Counted from the first letter of the stretch, positions 1-7,464 are shown. The stretch is DNA of 7,955 nt from Thermoplasmata archaeon (GCA_021826835.1 JAKAYH010000087.1:1-7955); one strand, 5' to 3'. The notes: generated by a model from the sequence alone, not told the origin. Translations and numbers: made by a program.

Positions 1-102
1 CGATCTAAGGCTTCTGTTAATGAGTTGAACTCAGCAAAGATTATGATTGATATTTCCATATGGGATGATGAAGTTAACAGTAGCGCACACCCCAGATCCT
101 GA
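1..102 (+). CDS. Possible 3' end of an upstream gene (partial)
   Basis: Frame 1 is open from the left edge to a TGA at 100-102 and would give the last 33 residues of a protein (ending SSAHPRS). The other two plus frames close at once: TAA at 6-8 and TGA at 26-28. If real, it overlaps the start of the next gene by 38 nt, more than the few-base overlaps seen elsewhere in this window, which counts against it. I do not recognise the peptide. It may be no more than a short chance open frame. Confidence 0.2.
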   Translation, partial: RSKASVNELNSAKIMIDISIWDDEVNSSAHPRS

Positions 103-883
103 TGATGCTTTCATGTTTTATGCAATGATAACTGGGAAAATCGATGTAAGTATGGATTATGAACAGGTTATAGGAGACATAGAAACCCTGAACCTTGAAG
201 CTAGAAAGGGGACTTATGATGTTAGCGCCATTTCAGGAAATGCATATTCTGAAATTCATGACAAATACTGTCTAACAGCATCCGGTGCAAGCTTTGGATT
301 AAGTTATGGCCCAATGGTTGTTGCTAAGAAGAATATAGACCTCAAAAATGCGATCATCGGTACGCCGGGATATGGTACCTCATCCCACCTTTTATACAGG
401 ATGTTTGTGAACAAGGATGCAAAGTTTAAGGCCATACGTTTTGACAAGATCCCTGATGCCGTTGTTTCAGGAGAGATAGATGCAGGGATAGTAATTCACG
501 ATGAACAGCTTACATTTCAAGACAAAGGGTTAGTAAAAGTAGTAGATCTATATGAAAAATGGAAGGAGTATTCTGGGGAACTCCCACTCCCGCTTGGCTT
601 TAATGCAATCAAGAAATCTCTCGGAAAGGATGTTGCCAAAAGATACAGAGCAGATTTCGAATCTTCCATAAAATATGCGATGGAACACGTGGAAGAGGCA
701 GCAAGATATGCAATGAAATATGCAAGATACGAAAATCTGGAACTGGAGACAAAATTCATTAGAATGTATGTGAATGATCTCTCCATAGACTTCGGAGAGC
801 CAGGTAAAATGGCACTTGATTTATACTTCAAAAAAGCTTTTGCAATGGGTCTTGTAAAACCATTTAATATAGAAATAGTCTAA
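65..883 (+). CDS. mqnD: MqnD/MqnA-family menaquinone biosynthesis enzyme (1,4-dihydroxy-6-naphthoate synthase-like)
   Basis: Probable cytoplasmic enzyme of the futalosine pathway. MqnD releases 1,4-dihydroxy-6-naphthoate from cyclic dehypoxanthine futalosine. The fold is that of a periplasmic binding protein, and 272 residues is the usual family size. Visible from the ATG at 65: an N-terminal substrate-loop signature TPDPDDAFMFY (9-19), an ETLN segment (40-43), GTPGYGTSSH (99-108), IHDE with His145 (matching the family's proposed catalytic histidine), PLPLG (174-178) and a C-terminal helical region. The frame can be extended to a TTG at 47, but family members begin just before the LTVAHTP strand, so the ATG at 65 or 68 is preferred. 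No clear Shine-Dalgarno precedes it. Classic MqnD has SPCPNDTF at the N-terminal loop; this protein has an Asp-rich variant, so it may be a subfamily with altered specificity. No other mqn gene is visible here. Family is secure; exact step less so. Confidence 0.8.
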   Translation: MMKLTVAHTPDPDDAFMFYAMITGKIDVSMDYEQVIGDIETLNLEARKGTYDVSAISGNAYSEIHDKYCLTASGASFGLSYGPMVVAKKNIDLKNAIIGTPGYGTSSHLLYRMFVNKDAKFKAIRFDKIPDAVVSGEIDAGIVIHDEQLTFQDKGLVKVVDLYEKWKEYSGELPLPLGFNAIKKSLGKDVAKRYRADFESSIKYAMEHVEEAARYAMKYARYENLELETKFIRMYVNDLSIDFGEPGKMALDLYFKKAFAMGLVKPFNIEIV

Positions 884-893
884 AATTTCAATA

Positions 894-899
894 GAAGGT
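894..899 (+). promoter_or_regulatory. Ribosome-binding site of the MFS transporter gene
   Basis: GAAGGT lies 6 nt before the ATG at 906, inside the 22-nt gap after the preceding stop codon. It fixes the transporter start and argues for internal translation initiation on a shared mRNA with the MqnD-like gene. No TATA-like box fits in the gap. Confidence 0.6.
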
Positions 900-905
900 A
901 ATAAA

Positions 906-2243
906 ATGGAATTAGGGGAGGAAAAAGTGGTCCTTCAGAAAAAGGGCTTTGATACTTCTCACCTCTGGTATATTTCATTTCTTGTGGCAAATATTTCTGG
1001 GGGCTTGATGACACCCCTTATGCCCCTATTTGTCACCAATTATCTCCATCAAAATATAATATATTACGGAATTACATCTTCTGCAGCATCCACTGCATCC
1101 GTGGTTGCACTAATTTTTTGGGGGAACCTCTCCGATAGCTTGGGTAAACGTAAAATTTTCATACTCATAGCTTTTTTTGGTTCTTTTTTATCTCTAGCCC
1201 TAATAATGATAGTTGGGAGTCTTGAAGAATACATAATTCTTCTAGTCTCATTTCAAATCTTTTCAATGGCTTCGGTACCTGTTTCAACGCTCCTGGTCAT
1301 AGAGAATTCAGTGGAGAGTCAGTGGGCCAGAACAGTTTCAATATTCAGTATGATCTCATCCATAGGTTCAGTAATTGGACTGATTTTTGGCTTGGCCATT
1401 GTCAGTGCAGGTTTAAATGACCCGGATATTTTGAAAATAATTTACCTGATTTCAGCTTTAATATATTTGTTATCCTTTGTTCTGTCTATTTTTTTATTAA
1501 AAGAACCATCGAAAAGAATCAACAGGAGAAAACTTTCATGGATTTTTTCAGTGAGAACACTGGAAAAAGCCAGATACTCACCATCCTATGTTTATCACAT
1601 AATCAGACTATTCCACAGGAAAGATCGTGAGCCGTTCCGTCCCATTTTAAAGTATTACCTATTAGTGTGTATGTTTTTGATGTTTGCTTTTCAGCTGTTT
1701 TTTATACCGTTCCCGGTATTTATGCTTAATTCATATGGGGCAAGTGAAACAACCATATATGTGATGTATCTGCTAAACAACGTTCTTTCAACTGTGACAT
1801 TTAATTACGCTGGTGCGTATATAAAAAGATCATCTTTAGGAAAAGCCCTTTTTATTCCACTGCTTATTAGAATTTTTGCTTTTAGTGGGGCGGCAATCTT
1901 ACCCCTTTATGCAAGTAGCTCTTCTTGGACAATTTATCTTGCAATATTGGTTTATGGAGGAATTGGGGCTTTCTCGAGCTTCCTAAATAAAACTCAGATC
2001 ACGGTAATCTCAAAGATTGCAAAAAAAATAAACAGAGGAAGTGCAATAGGATACTATAATTCCGTTATAGGTATCGGTCAGATAGTGGCAGGGCTTGTAT
2101 CCGGACTTATTCTTTTCTATCTTGGAACAAGCATTGAATTCATTTTGGCAGCCTTGGGTGCATTCATAGGACTGGTTCTAGTTCTACGAAAAAAGGAACT
2201 GATGAATGTTGATAATTACAATTCAATACCGCATACTCCCTAA
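906..2243 (+). CDS. Major facilitator superfamily transporter (12 TM)
   Basis: Integral membrane secondary transporter of 445 residues. A complete MFS motif A, GNLSDSLGKRK, sits at 73-83 in the loop between TM2 and TM3. Hydrophobic stretches suggest helices near 20-45, 52-72, 84-103, 107-132, 143-168, 177-198, 248-275, 283-303, 312-334, 342-362, 380-405 and 407-427. They are split 6+6 by a long, basic cytoplasmic loop (199-247, rich in Lys and Arg), as usual for the family. The opening SHLWYISFLVANISGG and weak internal symmetry suit a drug/metabolite-efflux type, but the substrate cannot be read from sequence. The ATG at 906 has a good ribosome-binding site and follows the MqnD-like gene by 22 nt, so the two are probably co-transcribed; a link to quinone or aromatic metabolism is inference only. 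The stop codon lies 7 nt from the convergent purK stop. Confidence 0.88.
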   Translation: MELGEEKVVLQKKGFDTSHLWYISFLVANISGGLMTPLMPLFVTNYLHQNIIYYGITSSAASTASVVALIFWGNLSDSLGKRKIFILIAFFGSFLSLALIMIVGSLEEYIILLVSFQIFSMASVPVSTLLVIENSVESQWARTVSIFSMISSIGSVIGLIFGLAIVSAGLNDPDILKIIYLISALIYLLSFVLSIFLLKEPSKRINRRKLSWIFSVRTLEKARYSPSYVYHIIRLFHRKDREPFRPILKYYLLVCMFLMFAFQLFFIPFPVFMLNSYGASETTIYVMYLLNNVLSTVTFNYAGAYIKRSSLGKALFIPLLIRIFAFSGAAILPLYASSSSWTIYLAILVYGGIGAFSSFLNKTQITVISKIAKKINRGSAIGYYNSVIGIGQIVAGLVSGLILFYLGTSIEFILAALGAFIGLVLVLRKKELMNVDNYNSIPHTP

Positions 2244-2250
2244 AAACCCA

Positions 2251-3333
2251 TCAGATATATTCTTCGATTTTTTCTCCATAGATTATATTTTTTATTTTTT
2301 CTATGTTGTTGATAAGAACCTCCTGGGATTTTCCAGAGACACAAATATGGCCCATTTTCCTTCTTCTTCTGGTTTCATTCTTTCCGTATGAAAATAACCT
2401 TGTTCCCTGTATTGACATAATTTTCTCAGTTTCATCGTCTGTTAGTGTTTTTCCAATTATGTTTATTATCCCGGTATTTGTAAATGTAATTGGTTCCCTG
2501 ACAGGAAGCCCCAACACTGCTCTCACATGGAGCTCAAACTGTGAAATAGAATTTCCCATAAGGGTGTGATGACCTGAGTTATGAACTCTTGGTGCAAATT
2601 CATTTATTAACAACTTTCCCTTTGAAACGAATAGCTCAAGACCCATTACACCAATATAATCCAGAGATTCCATGAGCCTTCGGGCTAAATCTTCTGCACC
2701 TTCCAGTTTTTTAGGACCAAGGTTCCAGAGAAGCATTCCCCTGAGATTTTCATTGAATGATGGTTCATAGGAAAAGAATTCTCCATTTTCTGTTCGACAA
2801 CTTATAATGGAAGCTTCATAATCATAGTCAACAAACTCCTCAATTACAAATGGTCCGTTGGAATAGATTTCTGGAACACTGCCCTTTGCATAATAATACT
2901 GACCCTTTCCATCATACCCTCCCGCAGATTCTTTGATAACCCCACGATCGAAAACCTTGATGGAATCCGTTAGATTTTTTCTATCATTGCATATTATGAA
3001 CCTTCCAACTGGAAGTTTGTGGTCGGAAAGAAATTGCTTCTCCAGAATCCTCTGCCTCTTTAGGGAAACGGAGTTCATGTTGGGCCTCAGTTTATTTTGT
3101 GCTGATGCATAATCAAGAGCTCTTTCATTGACATGTTCAAACTCAAATGTCACAATATCTGAGTTGTCAACAAAATCCTTGTAGTCCTTAACCAAATAAA
3201 CATCGTCAGCAATTTTGCATGCCGGCTCATTTCGATTTTCAACCAGAACATTAAAATGAATCGGCAGATAACGAGATTCAAGAATCATCATGAGACCAAG
3301 CTGTCCCCCGCCTATTATACCAAGTTTTTTCAT
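2251..3333 (-). CDS. purK: N5-carboxyaminoimidazole ribonucleotide synthetase PurK
   Basis: Cytoplasmic ATP-grasp enzyme of de novo purine synthesis. It converts AIR, ATP and bicarbonate to N5-CAIR, which PurE then rearranges. 360 residues is normal length. The N-terminal domain starts IGGGQLG (7-13) and carries TFEFEHV (62-68). The ATP-grasp centre shows [12 protein letters not shown] (134-145), the [12 protein letters not shown] strand (165-176), and the metal/substrate block [15 protein letters not shown] (243-257), including Glu245 and Asn252. A small C-terminal domain ends with the usual KMGHI (326-330) after an unusually basic RRRRK run. The ATG (3331-3333) overlaps the purE TGA as ATGA, so translation is coupled; GGATGAT 5 nt upstream is a weak ribosome-binding site. 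It is the last gene of the sua5-purE-purK operon and ends 7 nt from the convergent transporter gene. No key residue looks missing. Confidence 0.95.
   Translation of the reverse strand: MKKLGIIGGGQLGLMMILESRYLPIHFNVLVENRNEPACKIADDVYLVKDYKDFVDNSDIVTFEFEHVNERALDYASAQNKLRPNMNSVSLKRQRILEKQFLSDHKLPVGRFIICNDRKNLTDSIKVFDRGVIKESAGGYDGKGQYYYAKGSVPEIYSNGPFVIEEFVDYDYEASIISCRTENGEFFSYEPSFNENLRGMLLWNLGPKKLEGAEDLARRLMESLDYIGVMGLELFVSKGKLLINEFAPRVHNSGHHTLMGNSISQFELHVRAVLGLPVREPITFTNTGIINIIGKTLTDDETEKIMSIQGTRLFSYGKNETRRRRKMGHICVSGKSQEVLINNIEKIKNIIYGEKIEEYI
2268..2300 (+). terminator. T-tract terminator candidate for the mqnD-like/MFS unit
   Basis: Starting 24 nt after the transporter stop, the plus strand has three T6 runs (2268-2273, 2288-2293 and 2295-2300) with no strong hairpin. 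Archaeal RNA polymerase can terminate at T-tracts alone. The tract lies inside the 3' coding end of purK, where lysine and isoleucine codons on the other strand partly explain it, so the T-richness may not be dedicated to termination. Confidence 0.4.
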
Positions 3334-3800
3334 AAATTATCATCCATAACGGCTTTTGTTTGGCGATCCATGAAAAGCTGCAGTTTGTTTAAAAGAACTG
3401 AATCTGAAACCGATAGAATTCGAATAGCAAGGAGTGCCGCATTTTTTGAACCGTTTATGGCAACAGTTGCCACTGGAATCCCGAATGGCATCTGAACGAT
3501 TGATAATAGTGAATCCATTCCTTTAAGAGATTTGGTCATTATAGGTACACCGATCACGGGTAATGTTGTCATTGATGCGGTCATTCCTGGAAGATGAGCA
3601 GAACCACCTGCCCCAGCGATGATTACCTTTATTCCTCTTGAAATGGCAGATTTTGCAAAATCATACATATATTGAGGTGTTCTGTGGGCAGATACAATTT
3701 TGATCTCTGAATCCACTGAGAATTCATCCAATATATTCTTGGCTTCTTTCATAACCTCAAGATCACTTCTACTTCCCATTATTATACTTACAATTGGCAT
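3330..3800 (-). CDS. purE: N5-carboxyaminoimidazole ribonucleotide mutase PurE (class I)
   Basis: Interconverts N5-CAIR and CAIR in de novo purine synthesis; class I PurE forms an octamer in the cytoplasm. Motifs from the ATG at 3800: GSRSD (9-13, phosphate/nucleotide loop), SAHRTP (37-42) with His39 the catalytic histidine, [10 protein letters not shown] (63-72), [12 protein letters not shown] (94-105) and [10 protein letters not shown] (120-129). Pairing with PurK and the [12 protein letters not shown] block point to class I, not the CO2-using class II. A GTG at 3812 would add MSYR and overlap sua5 by 11 nt. The ATG at 3800 is preferred: AAGGTGA (3809-3815) lies 8 nt before it, whereas that element would fall on top of the GTG. 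The result is 156 residues, with one base between the sua5 stop and the purE start. The 3' end shares ATGA with purK. Confidence 0.94.
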   Translation of the reverse strand: MPIVSIIMGSRSDLEVMKEAKNILDEFSVDSEIKIVSAHRTPQYMYDFAKSAISRGIKVIIAGAGGSAHLPGMTASMTTLPVIGVPIMTKSLKGMDSLLSIVQMPFGIPVATVAINGSKNAALLAIRILSVSDSVLLNKLQLFMDRQTKAVMDDNL

Positions 3801-3801
3801 C

Positions 3802-4812
3802 CTATAGCTCACCTTCCTGAATAGATATTGCTGCTTTCTTAATTCTATTCATAATAGATAAATATATGCCACTTCCGGAAAGAGGTTCAATCAGACCTTC
3901 CTCATATGGAGACATATCAAATTTAATTAGAGAATCATATAATTTTGATGCAATTTCATAGGGATCATTTCTACTACCCAGAAGTAATAAGTTTTTACCT
4001 CCTATTTTTTTGCCGGTCTCTGATGAGCATATAATGGCATATTTACCGGGCCACTTTTTCTCTATCTTAATTAATTCTTCGACAGAACTCGGCATATAGA
4101 GCTTCTTAGATGGGGAATAATGCCTATACTTTGTTCCAGGAGATCTTGGAGAGTCAACTAAATTTTCAGAAAAGGTTACTTTGGTAAATATCCCCTTAAA
4201 ATCATCCTCAGTATATATTCCAGGCCTTAGTATAAGACAGGAATCACCCTTGGGGAGAATAACTGTTGATTCTATACCGTATCTTGTTTTCCCCGCATCA
4301 AATATTACATCAACTTTACCATCAAAATTCTTCTTTAAATAAGCAGAATCAGTAATACTTGGTCTTGTGGAAAGATTGGCACTGGGAGCAGCAATTGGTA
4401 CCCCACTCATTCGAATTAACTCAAGTGCTAGGTTACAATCAGGGATTCTGATGGCCACTGTGTCTTGACCTGCTGTGGCTGATGAACTGATTACACCCAA
4501 TGATGGTAGTATTATTGTTAAGGGCCCTGGCCAGAGTTTTGATAATGCTTCAAAATTTACAACATCTTTAATGCTTGCGATTTTCTCGATTTCCCTTGTG
4601 GAAGAAGCATGGACAATTAATGGATTATCCATGGGTCTTTCTTTGATTTTGAAAATTTTCTTACACGCATTATCAGATAAAGCATCTGCTCCTATTCCAT
4701 AAACGGTTTCCGTGGGAAAGATGACGACTCCATCGTTGATGATCGCGTTTGAAGCAAATCCTATGTCATCACTCTTAAAGTGATCACAGTTTGAAGTAAG
4801 ATATTTTGTCAA
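3802..4812 (-). CDS. sua5: Threonylcarbamoyl-AMP synthase, Sua5 type (YrdC plus Sua5 domains)
   Basis: Makes threonylcarbamoyl-adenylate from threonine, bicarbonate and ATP; the KEOPS complex then transfers the group to A37 of ANN-decoding tRNAs (t6A). 336 residues with both domains of full-length Sua5. The YrdC domain (about 10-200) shows [13 protein letters not shown] (32-44), [14 protein letters not shown] (55-68), LWPGPLT (93-99), RIPD (122-125), [10 protein letters not shown] (139-148), GIESTV (179-184) and RPGIY (196-200). The linker [11 protein letters not shown] (224-234) closes the active site, and the C-terminal Sua5 domain ends near [16 protein letters not shown] (313-328). The start is a TTG at 4812: a stop lies four codons upstream and the next Met is residue 61, inside the core. 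A TATA-like box about 27 nt before this TTG suggests a leaderless mRNA. First gene of the sua5-purE-purK operon. Confidence 0.93.
   Translation of the reverse strand: MTKYLTSNCDHFKSDDIGFASNAIINDGVVIFPTETVYGIGADALSDNACKKIFKIKERPMDNPLIVHASSTREIEKIASIKDVVNFEALSKLWPGPLTIILPSLGVISSSATAGQDTVAIRIPDCNLALELIRMSGVPIAAPSANLSTRPSITDSAYLKKNFDGKVDVIFDAGKTRYGIESTVILPKGDSCLILRPGIYTEDDFKGIFTKVTFSENLVDSPRSPGTKYRHYSPSKKLYMPSSVEELIKIEKKWPGKYAIICSSETGKKIGGKNLLLLGSRNDPYEIASKLYDSLIKFDMSPYEEGLIEPLSGSGIYLSIMNRIKKAAISIQEGEL
3809..3815 (-). promoter_or_regulatory. Ribosome-binding site deciding the purE start
   Basis: On the minus strand AAGGTGA, within GGAAGGTGAG, stands 8 nt before the ATG at 3800 and inside the last codons of sua5. 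It matches the archaeal anti-Shine-Dalgarno well. It overlaps the alternative GTG at 3810-3812, which is therefore unlikely to be the start. Confidence 0.65.
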
Positions 4813-4835
4813 TCTAATAGGTTATGGTTTCTTCG

Positions 4836-4843
4836 CTTATAAG
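4836..4843 (-). promoter_or_regulatory. Core promoter (TATA-like box) of the sua5-purE-purK operon
   Basis: CTTATAAG, centred about 27 nt before the TTG start of sua5, with a purine-rich BRE-like GAAATGAC just upstream on the minus strand. Such spacing puts the transcription start at or within a base or two of the start codon, hence a leaderless mRNA. The box is itself palindromic, so direction rests on the neighbouring gene. Confidence 0.5.
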
Positions 4844-4883
4844 AAGTCATTTCTCAATTTTGATATGACAAAATTTATTCATG

Positions 4884-5026
4884 TTAGGACTAAACTATCA
4901 AAATAGAACAATACATATAGTTTTTTCTTCATCATTATGAGCGTAAATTAAGAATGTGTGTTCTATGAGTTAGAAAATTATTATGTTTTATAATTTTTAT
5001 GTTGATAGTCATTGACATGGTCCTAA
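4884..5026. repeat. Nested inverted word set in the divergent promoter region
   Basis: Three exact words on the left recur in reverse complement and reverse order on the right: TTAGGAC (4884-4890) with GTCCTAA (5020-5026), ACTATCAA (4894-4901) with TTGATAGT (5002-5009), and ATAGAACA (4903-4910) with TGTTCTAT (4959-4966). Read toward either gene the order is the same: TGTTCTAT, TTGATAGT, GTCCTAA, then core promoter. Gaps differ between the sides (1 and 3 nt on the left; 35 and 10 nt on the right). This could be a regulator's paired binding sites or a diverged inverted duplication of one promoter. The region is very AT-rich, so single matches can be chance; the shared order is what makes the set notable. 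Confidence 0.35.
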
Positions 5027-5037
5027 ACAAATATTAA

Positions 5038-5053
5038 CGAAATAGTTAATTAT
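5038..5053 (+). promoter_or_regulatory. Core promoter (BRE plus TATA-like box) of the aminopeptidase gene
   Basis: CGAAA (5038-5042, BRE-like) is followed by TAGTTAATTAT (5043-5053), a weak AT-rich TATA element centred about 26-27 nt before the ATG at 5074. This predicts a leaderless transcript, in keeping with the absence of a good ribosome-binding site. A stronger TATA-looking tract at 4987-4995 would instead give a leader of roughly 55-60 nt. Confidence 0.4.
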
Positions 5054-5073
5054 GGAATTAAGATGTGTGAGCT

Positions 5074-7458
5074 ATGGAAAGCGTTGAATTGTATAATATA
5101 GAGCTTCACTTGGACACAGATAAAAAGACATTTCGAGGTATAGAAAAAATTATTGGAATGGCAAATGGTTCAATTACCCTCGATTCTGTTGGTCTTTCAA
5201 TATCAGGTCTTAAGGTAAACGGCAAGGATTGTGAATTTAGCGTTGACAATGAAAAGCAAGAGCTTAAGGTTCTAGGAAATTTCTCGGGGAAAATTGAACT
5301 TGACATAATATATAGTGGTAAAGTTTCTGACTCATTAAATGGCATTTATTATTCTGATACTAAATCAGGTCCATTCTTCTCAACTCAGTTTGAGGCAACC
5401 GGAGCCAGATACACTTTTCCTTGCATAGATAATCCTGCCTATAAAGCTGAATTTTCCATAACTCTAGATATTCCAAGGGACTTTGATGCAATATCAAATA
5501 TGCCCGAAGAAAGAATAACGGAAAACGGTCAAAGAAAAACAATTAAATTCATGAAAACCCCAAAAATGTCCACCTATCTCGTATATATGGGGGCTGGGCA
5601 CTATGATGTTGGAAGAGGAGATTATAATGGAAAACCTGTTTATTTGATTACTGCAAAGGGAAATATGAAGGATTCAAACATACCAATAGAAATGGCTAAA
5701 GGGTCCTTAAAATTCTATGAAGAATATTTCGGCATTAATTATCAGCTTCCTAAACTTCACCTTATTGCTGTTCCTGAATTTGCTTTCGGAGCAATGGAAA
5801 ACTGGGGAGCCATAACGTTTAGGGAGGTTCTCCTAAATCTAGATGGGTCATCAAGCGCTTCCGCCATAAAAAATGCTGATGAGGTTATTGCACACGAACT
5901 TGCACATCAGTGGTTCGGGAATCTGGTTACGATGAAATGGTGGAATGACCTTTGGCTCAATGAAAGTTTTGCTACATTCATGAGTTTTAAGTCAGTTGAT
6001 GCAAGGCATAAGGAATGGAATGTTTTCGATGATTTTATCATATCACAGACCAGCGGTGCCCTACATGGGGACAGTCTTAGAAAAACCCATCCAATAGATG
6101 TGGAAGTTAAAAATCCAAATGAAATAGCCCAAATATTCGATGAAATCAGCTATGGCAAAGGTGGCAGTATTTTACGGATGATCGAAGCTTATGCTGGAGA
6201 AACTGCGTTCAGAGATGGCGTTAGAAACCATTTAAAGAAGAACAGTTTTTCAAATGCCGTGGGTAACGATCTTTGGACGGCTATAGAAAAAGCGTCGGGG
6301 AGGGATATCTCCACTGTCATGAGTGCATGGATAAAAACACCCGGTTATCCGATCATAACAGCAAAGAAATCTGGAGATAAAATACATCTTTCGCAGAAAA
6401 AGTTCAGGCTTGACGGAAGTTCTGATGATACAATATGGCCAATTCCTCTCACAATTATCAGGGAAGGTTCAAAGAAAGAATCCATATTGTTCAATAAAAA
6501 AGAAATGGACATTGATGGAAGGGACTTCCTTAGATTTAATGAAAATCACACTGGATTCTATCGTGTGAATTACGAGGGTGATCTATTGCAACACGTTCTT
6601 TCCAAAAAGAATTCAATGAACTCATTCGACAAGTGGGGAATTCTTTCAGATTCTTTTGCATCACTGCTTTCAGGAGCATCTAATTTCGAGACCTATAAAA
6701 ATATACTAACAAGTTTTTCAAAGGATGAAGAATATACAGTTATAAATGAAATCATAGGTCAGTTATCAGAACTCCGTTTGGTCATACAAAAAAAGGATAA
6801 GATATTGCCCCTTGGAAAAGAATATTTCTCATATCATCAAAAGAGACTCGGAGAGAGAAAGGACGGAGAGTCAGCGAATATTTCAATATTGAGAGGGAGA
6901 GTTAATCTAGCGCTTGTTCATTTCGATGCAGGTTTTGCAAAGGAACTGGATAAGAAATTCAAGGACTACAATAACATTGATCCAAATCTAAGATTAGCTG
7001 TTTCCACGGCGCATGCCATCGCGACTAATGATAGCGAAAGCTTGGTTGAGTCCATGAATAAACAGAATAACGATGAGGATCGAGTTAAACTCATATCATC
7101 TATGGGATGGCTTAAGGGAGAGACAAACTACAATAGGATCATGGATCTTGTGAAGACACAACAAATAAAAAAGCAGGATTCCAGAACATTTTTTGTCACT
7201 GCTTCAAGAAATCCCGAGACGAGAAAGAATATAGCTAACGATATGGATTCCCTTCTTGCCCTGTTCAGAAAATACTATGGAGGTACCGGATATGAATCCA
7301 GATTCGTGGAATCTGTTATCCCATATGTTGGTCTCACCGACAAGGCGAAAATAGATGATTTTGTAAGTAGGAATAAAACACCTGATATAAATCAAGGAAT
7401 TGAAAAGGGTGTTGAAGAGCTTAAAATTTACCAAAAACTGAATGAACGGTTCAAATAA
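5074..7458 (+). CDS. M1-family zinc aminopeptidase, tricorn-interacting factor F2/F3-like
   Basis: Cytoplasmic metallo-aminopeptidase. In Thermoplasma, F1, F2 and F3 work with the tricorn protease to degrade peptides from the proteasome to free amino acids. 794 residues, close to the roughly 780 of F2/F3. N-terminal beta domain (1-about 190) with QFEATGARYTFPC (105-117), where Glu107 would bind the substrate N-terminus. Catalytic thermolysin-like domain with GAMEN (239-243), zinc motif HELAH (274-278), third zinc ligand Glu297 in NESFA exactly 18 residues after His278, and catalytic Tyr360 in DEISYGKGG. A small beta domain follows (about 430-500, with GFYRVNY at 494-500), then an all-helical C-terminal domain (about 510-794). 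All catalytic residues are present. The start matches the F3 N-terminus (a KYDL-type strand soon after Met). Divergent from sua5 and followed by its own terminator, so probably monocistronic. F2 and F3 are close paralogues, and I cannot say which this is. Confidence 0.93.
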   Translation: MESVELYNIELHLDTDKKTFRGIEKIIGMANGSITLDSVGLSISGLKVNGKDCEFSVDNEKQELKVLGNFSGKIELDIIYSGKVSDSLNGIYYSDTKSGPFFSTQFEATGARYTFPCIDNPAYKAEFSITLDIPRDFDAISNMPEERITENGQRKTIKFMKTPKMSTYLVYMGAGHYDVGRGDYNGKPVYLITAKGNMKDSNIPIEMAKGSLKFYEEYFGINYQLPKLHLIAVPEFAFGAMENWGAITFREVLLNLDGSSSASAIKNADEVIAHELAHQWFGNLVTMKWWNDLWLNESFATFMSFKSVDARHKEWNVFDDFIISQTSGALHGDSLRKTHPIDVEVKNPNEIAQIFDEISYGKGGSILRMIEAYAGETAFRDGVRNHLKKNSFSNAVGNDLWTAIEKASGRDISTVMSAWIKTPGYPIITAKKSGDKIHLSQKKFRLDGSSDDTIWPIPLTIIREGSKKESILFNKKEMDIDGRDFLRFNENHTGFYRVNYEGDLLQHVLSKKNSMNSFDKWGILSDSFASLLSGASNFETYKNILTSFSKDEEYTVINEIIGQLSELRLVIQKKDKILPLGKEYFSYHQKRLGERKDGESANISILRGRVNLALVHFDAGFAKELDKKFKDYNNIDPNLRLAVSTAHAIATNDSESLVESMNKQNNDEDRVKLISSMGWLKGETNYNRIMDLVKTQQIKKQDSRTFFVTASRNPETRKNIANDMDSLLALFRKYYGGTGYESRFVESVIPYVGLTDKAKIDDFVSRNKTPDINQGIEKGVEELKIYQKLNERFK

Positions 7459-7464
7459 ATTTGG

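Noticed and set aside
47..64. TTG start adding six residues to the MqnD-like protein
   Set aside because: The extra residues precede the first conserved strand, no ribosome-binding site supports the TTG, and ATG codons follow at 65 and 68.
65..71. ATGATGA resembling a C box of a C/D guide RNA
   Set aside because: No properly spaced D box (CTGA) follows, and the motif is the start of a coding sequence.
517..831. 104-codon open frame on the minus strand
   Set aside because: It lies wholly inside the MqnD-like gene, has low-complexity Ser/Tyr-rich translation, and no family motif.
2303..2569. Plus-strand open frame opposite purK
   Set aside because: It is antisense to strongly conserved purK coding sequence and its hydrophobic translation follows from the opposite strand's codons.
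3256..3495. Plus-strand open frame across the purE/purK junction
   Set aside because: Both strands cannot code here; purE and purK motifs are unambiguous.
4475..4702. Plus-strand open frame inside sua5
   Set aside because: It is the shadow of the YrdC domain, with no recognisable product.
4881..4940. 19-codon frame in the divergent intergenic region
   Set aside because: Too short, no ribosome-binding site, and better explained as regulatory DNA.
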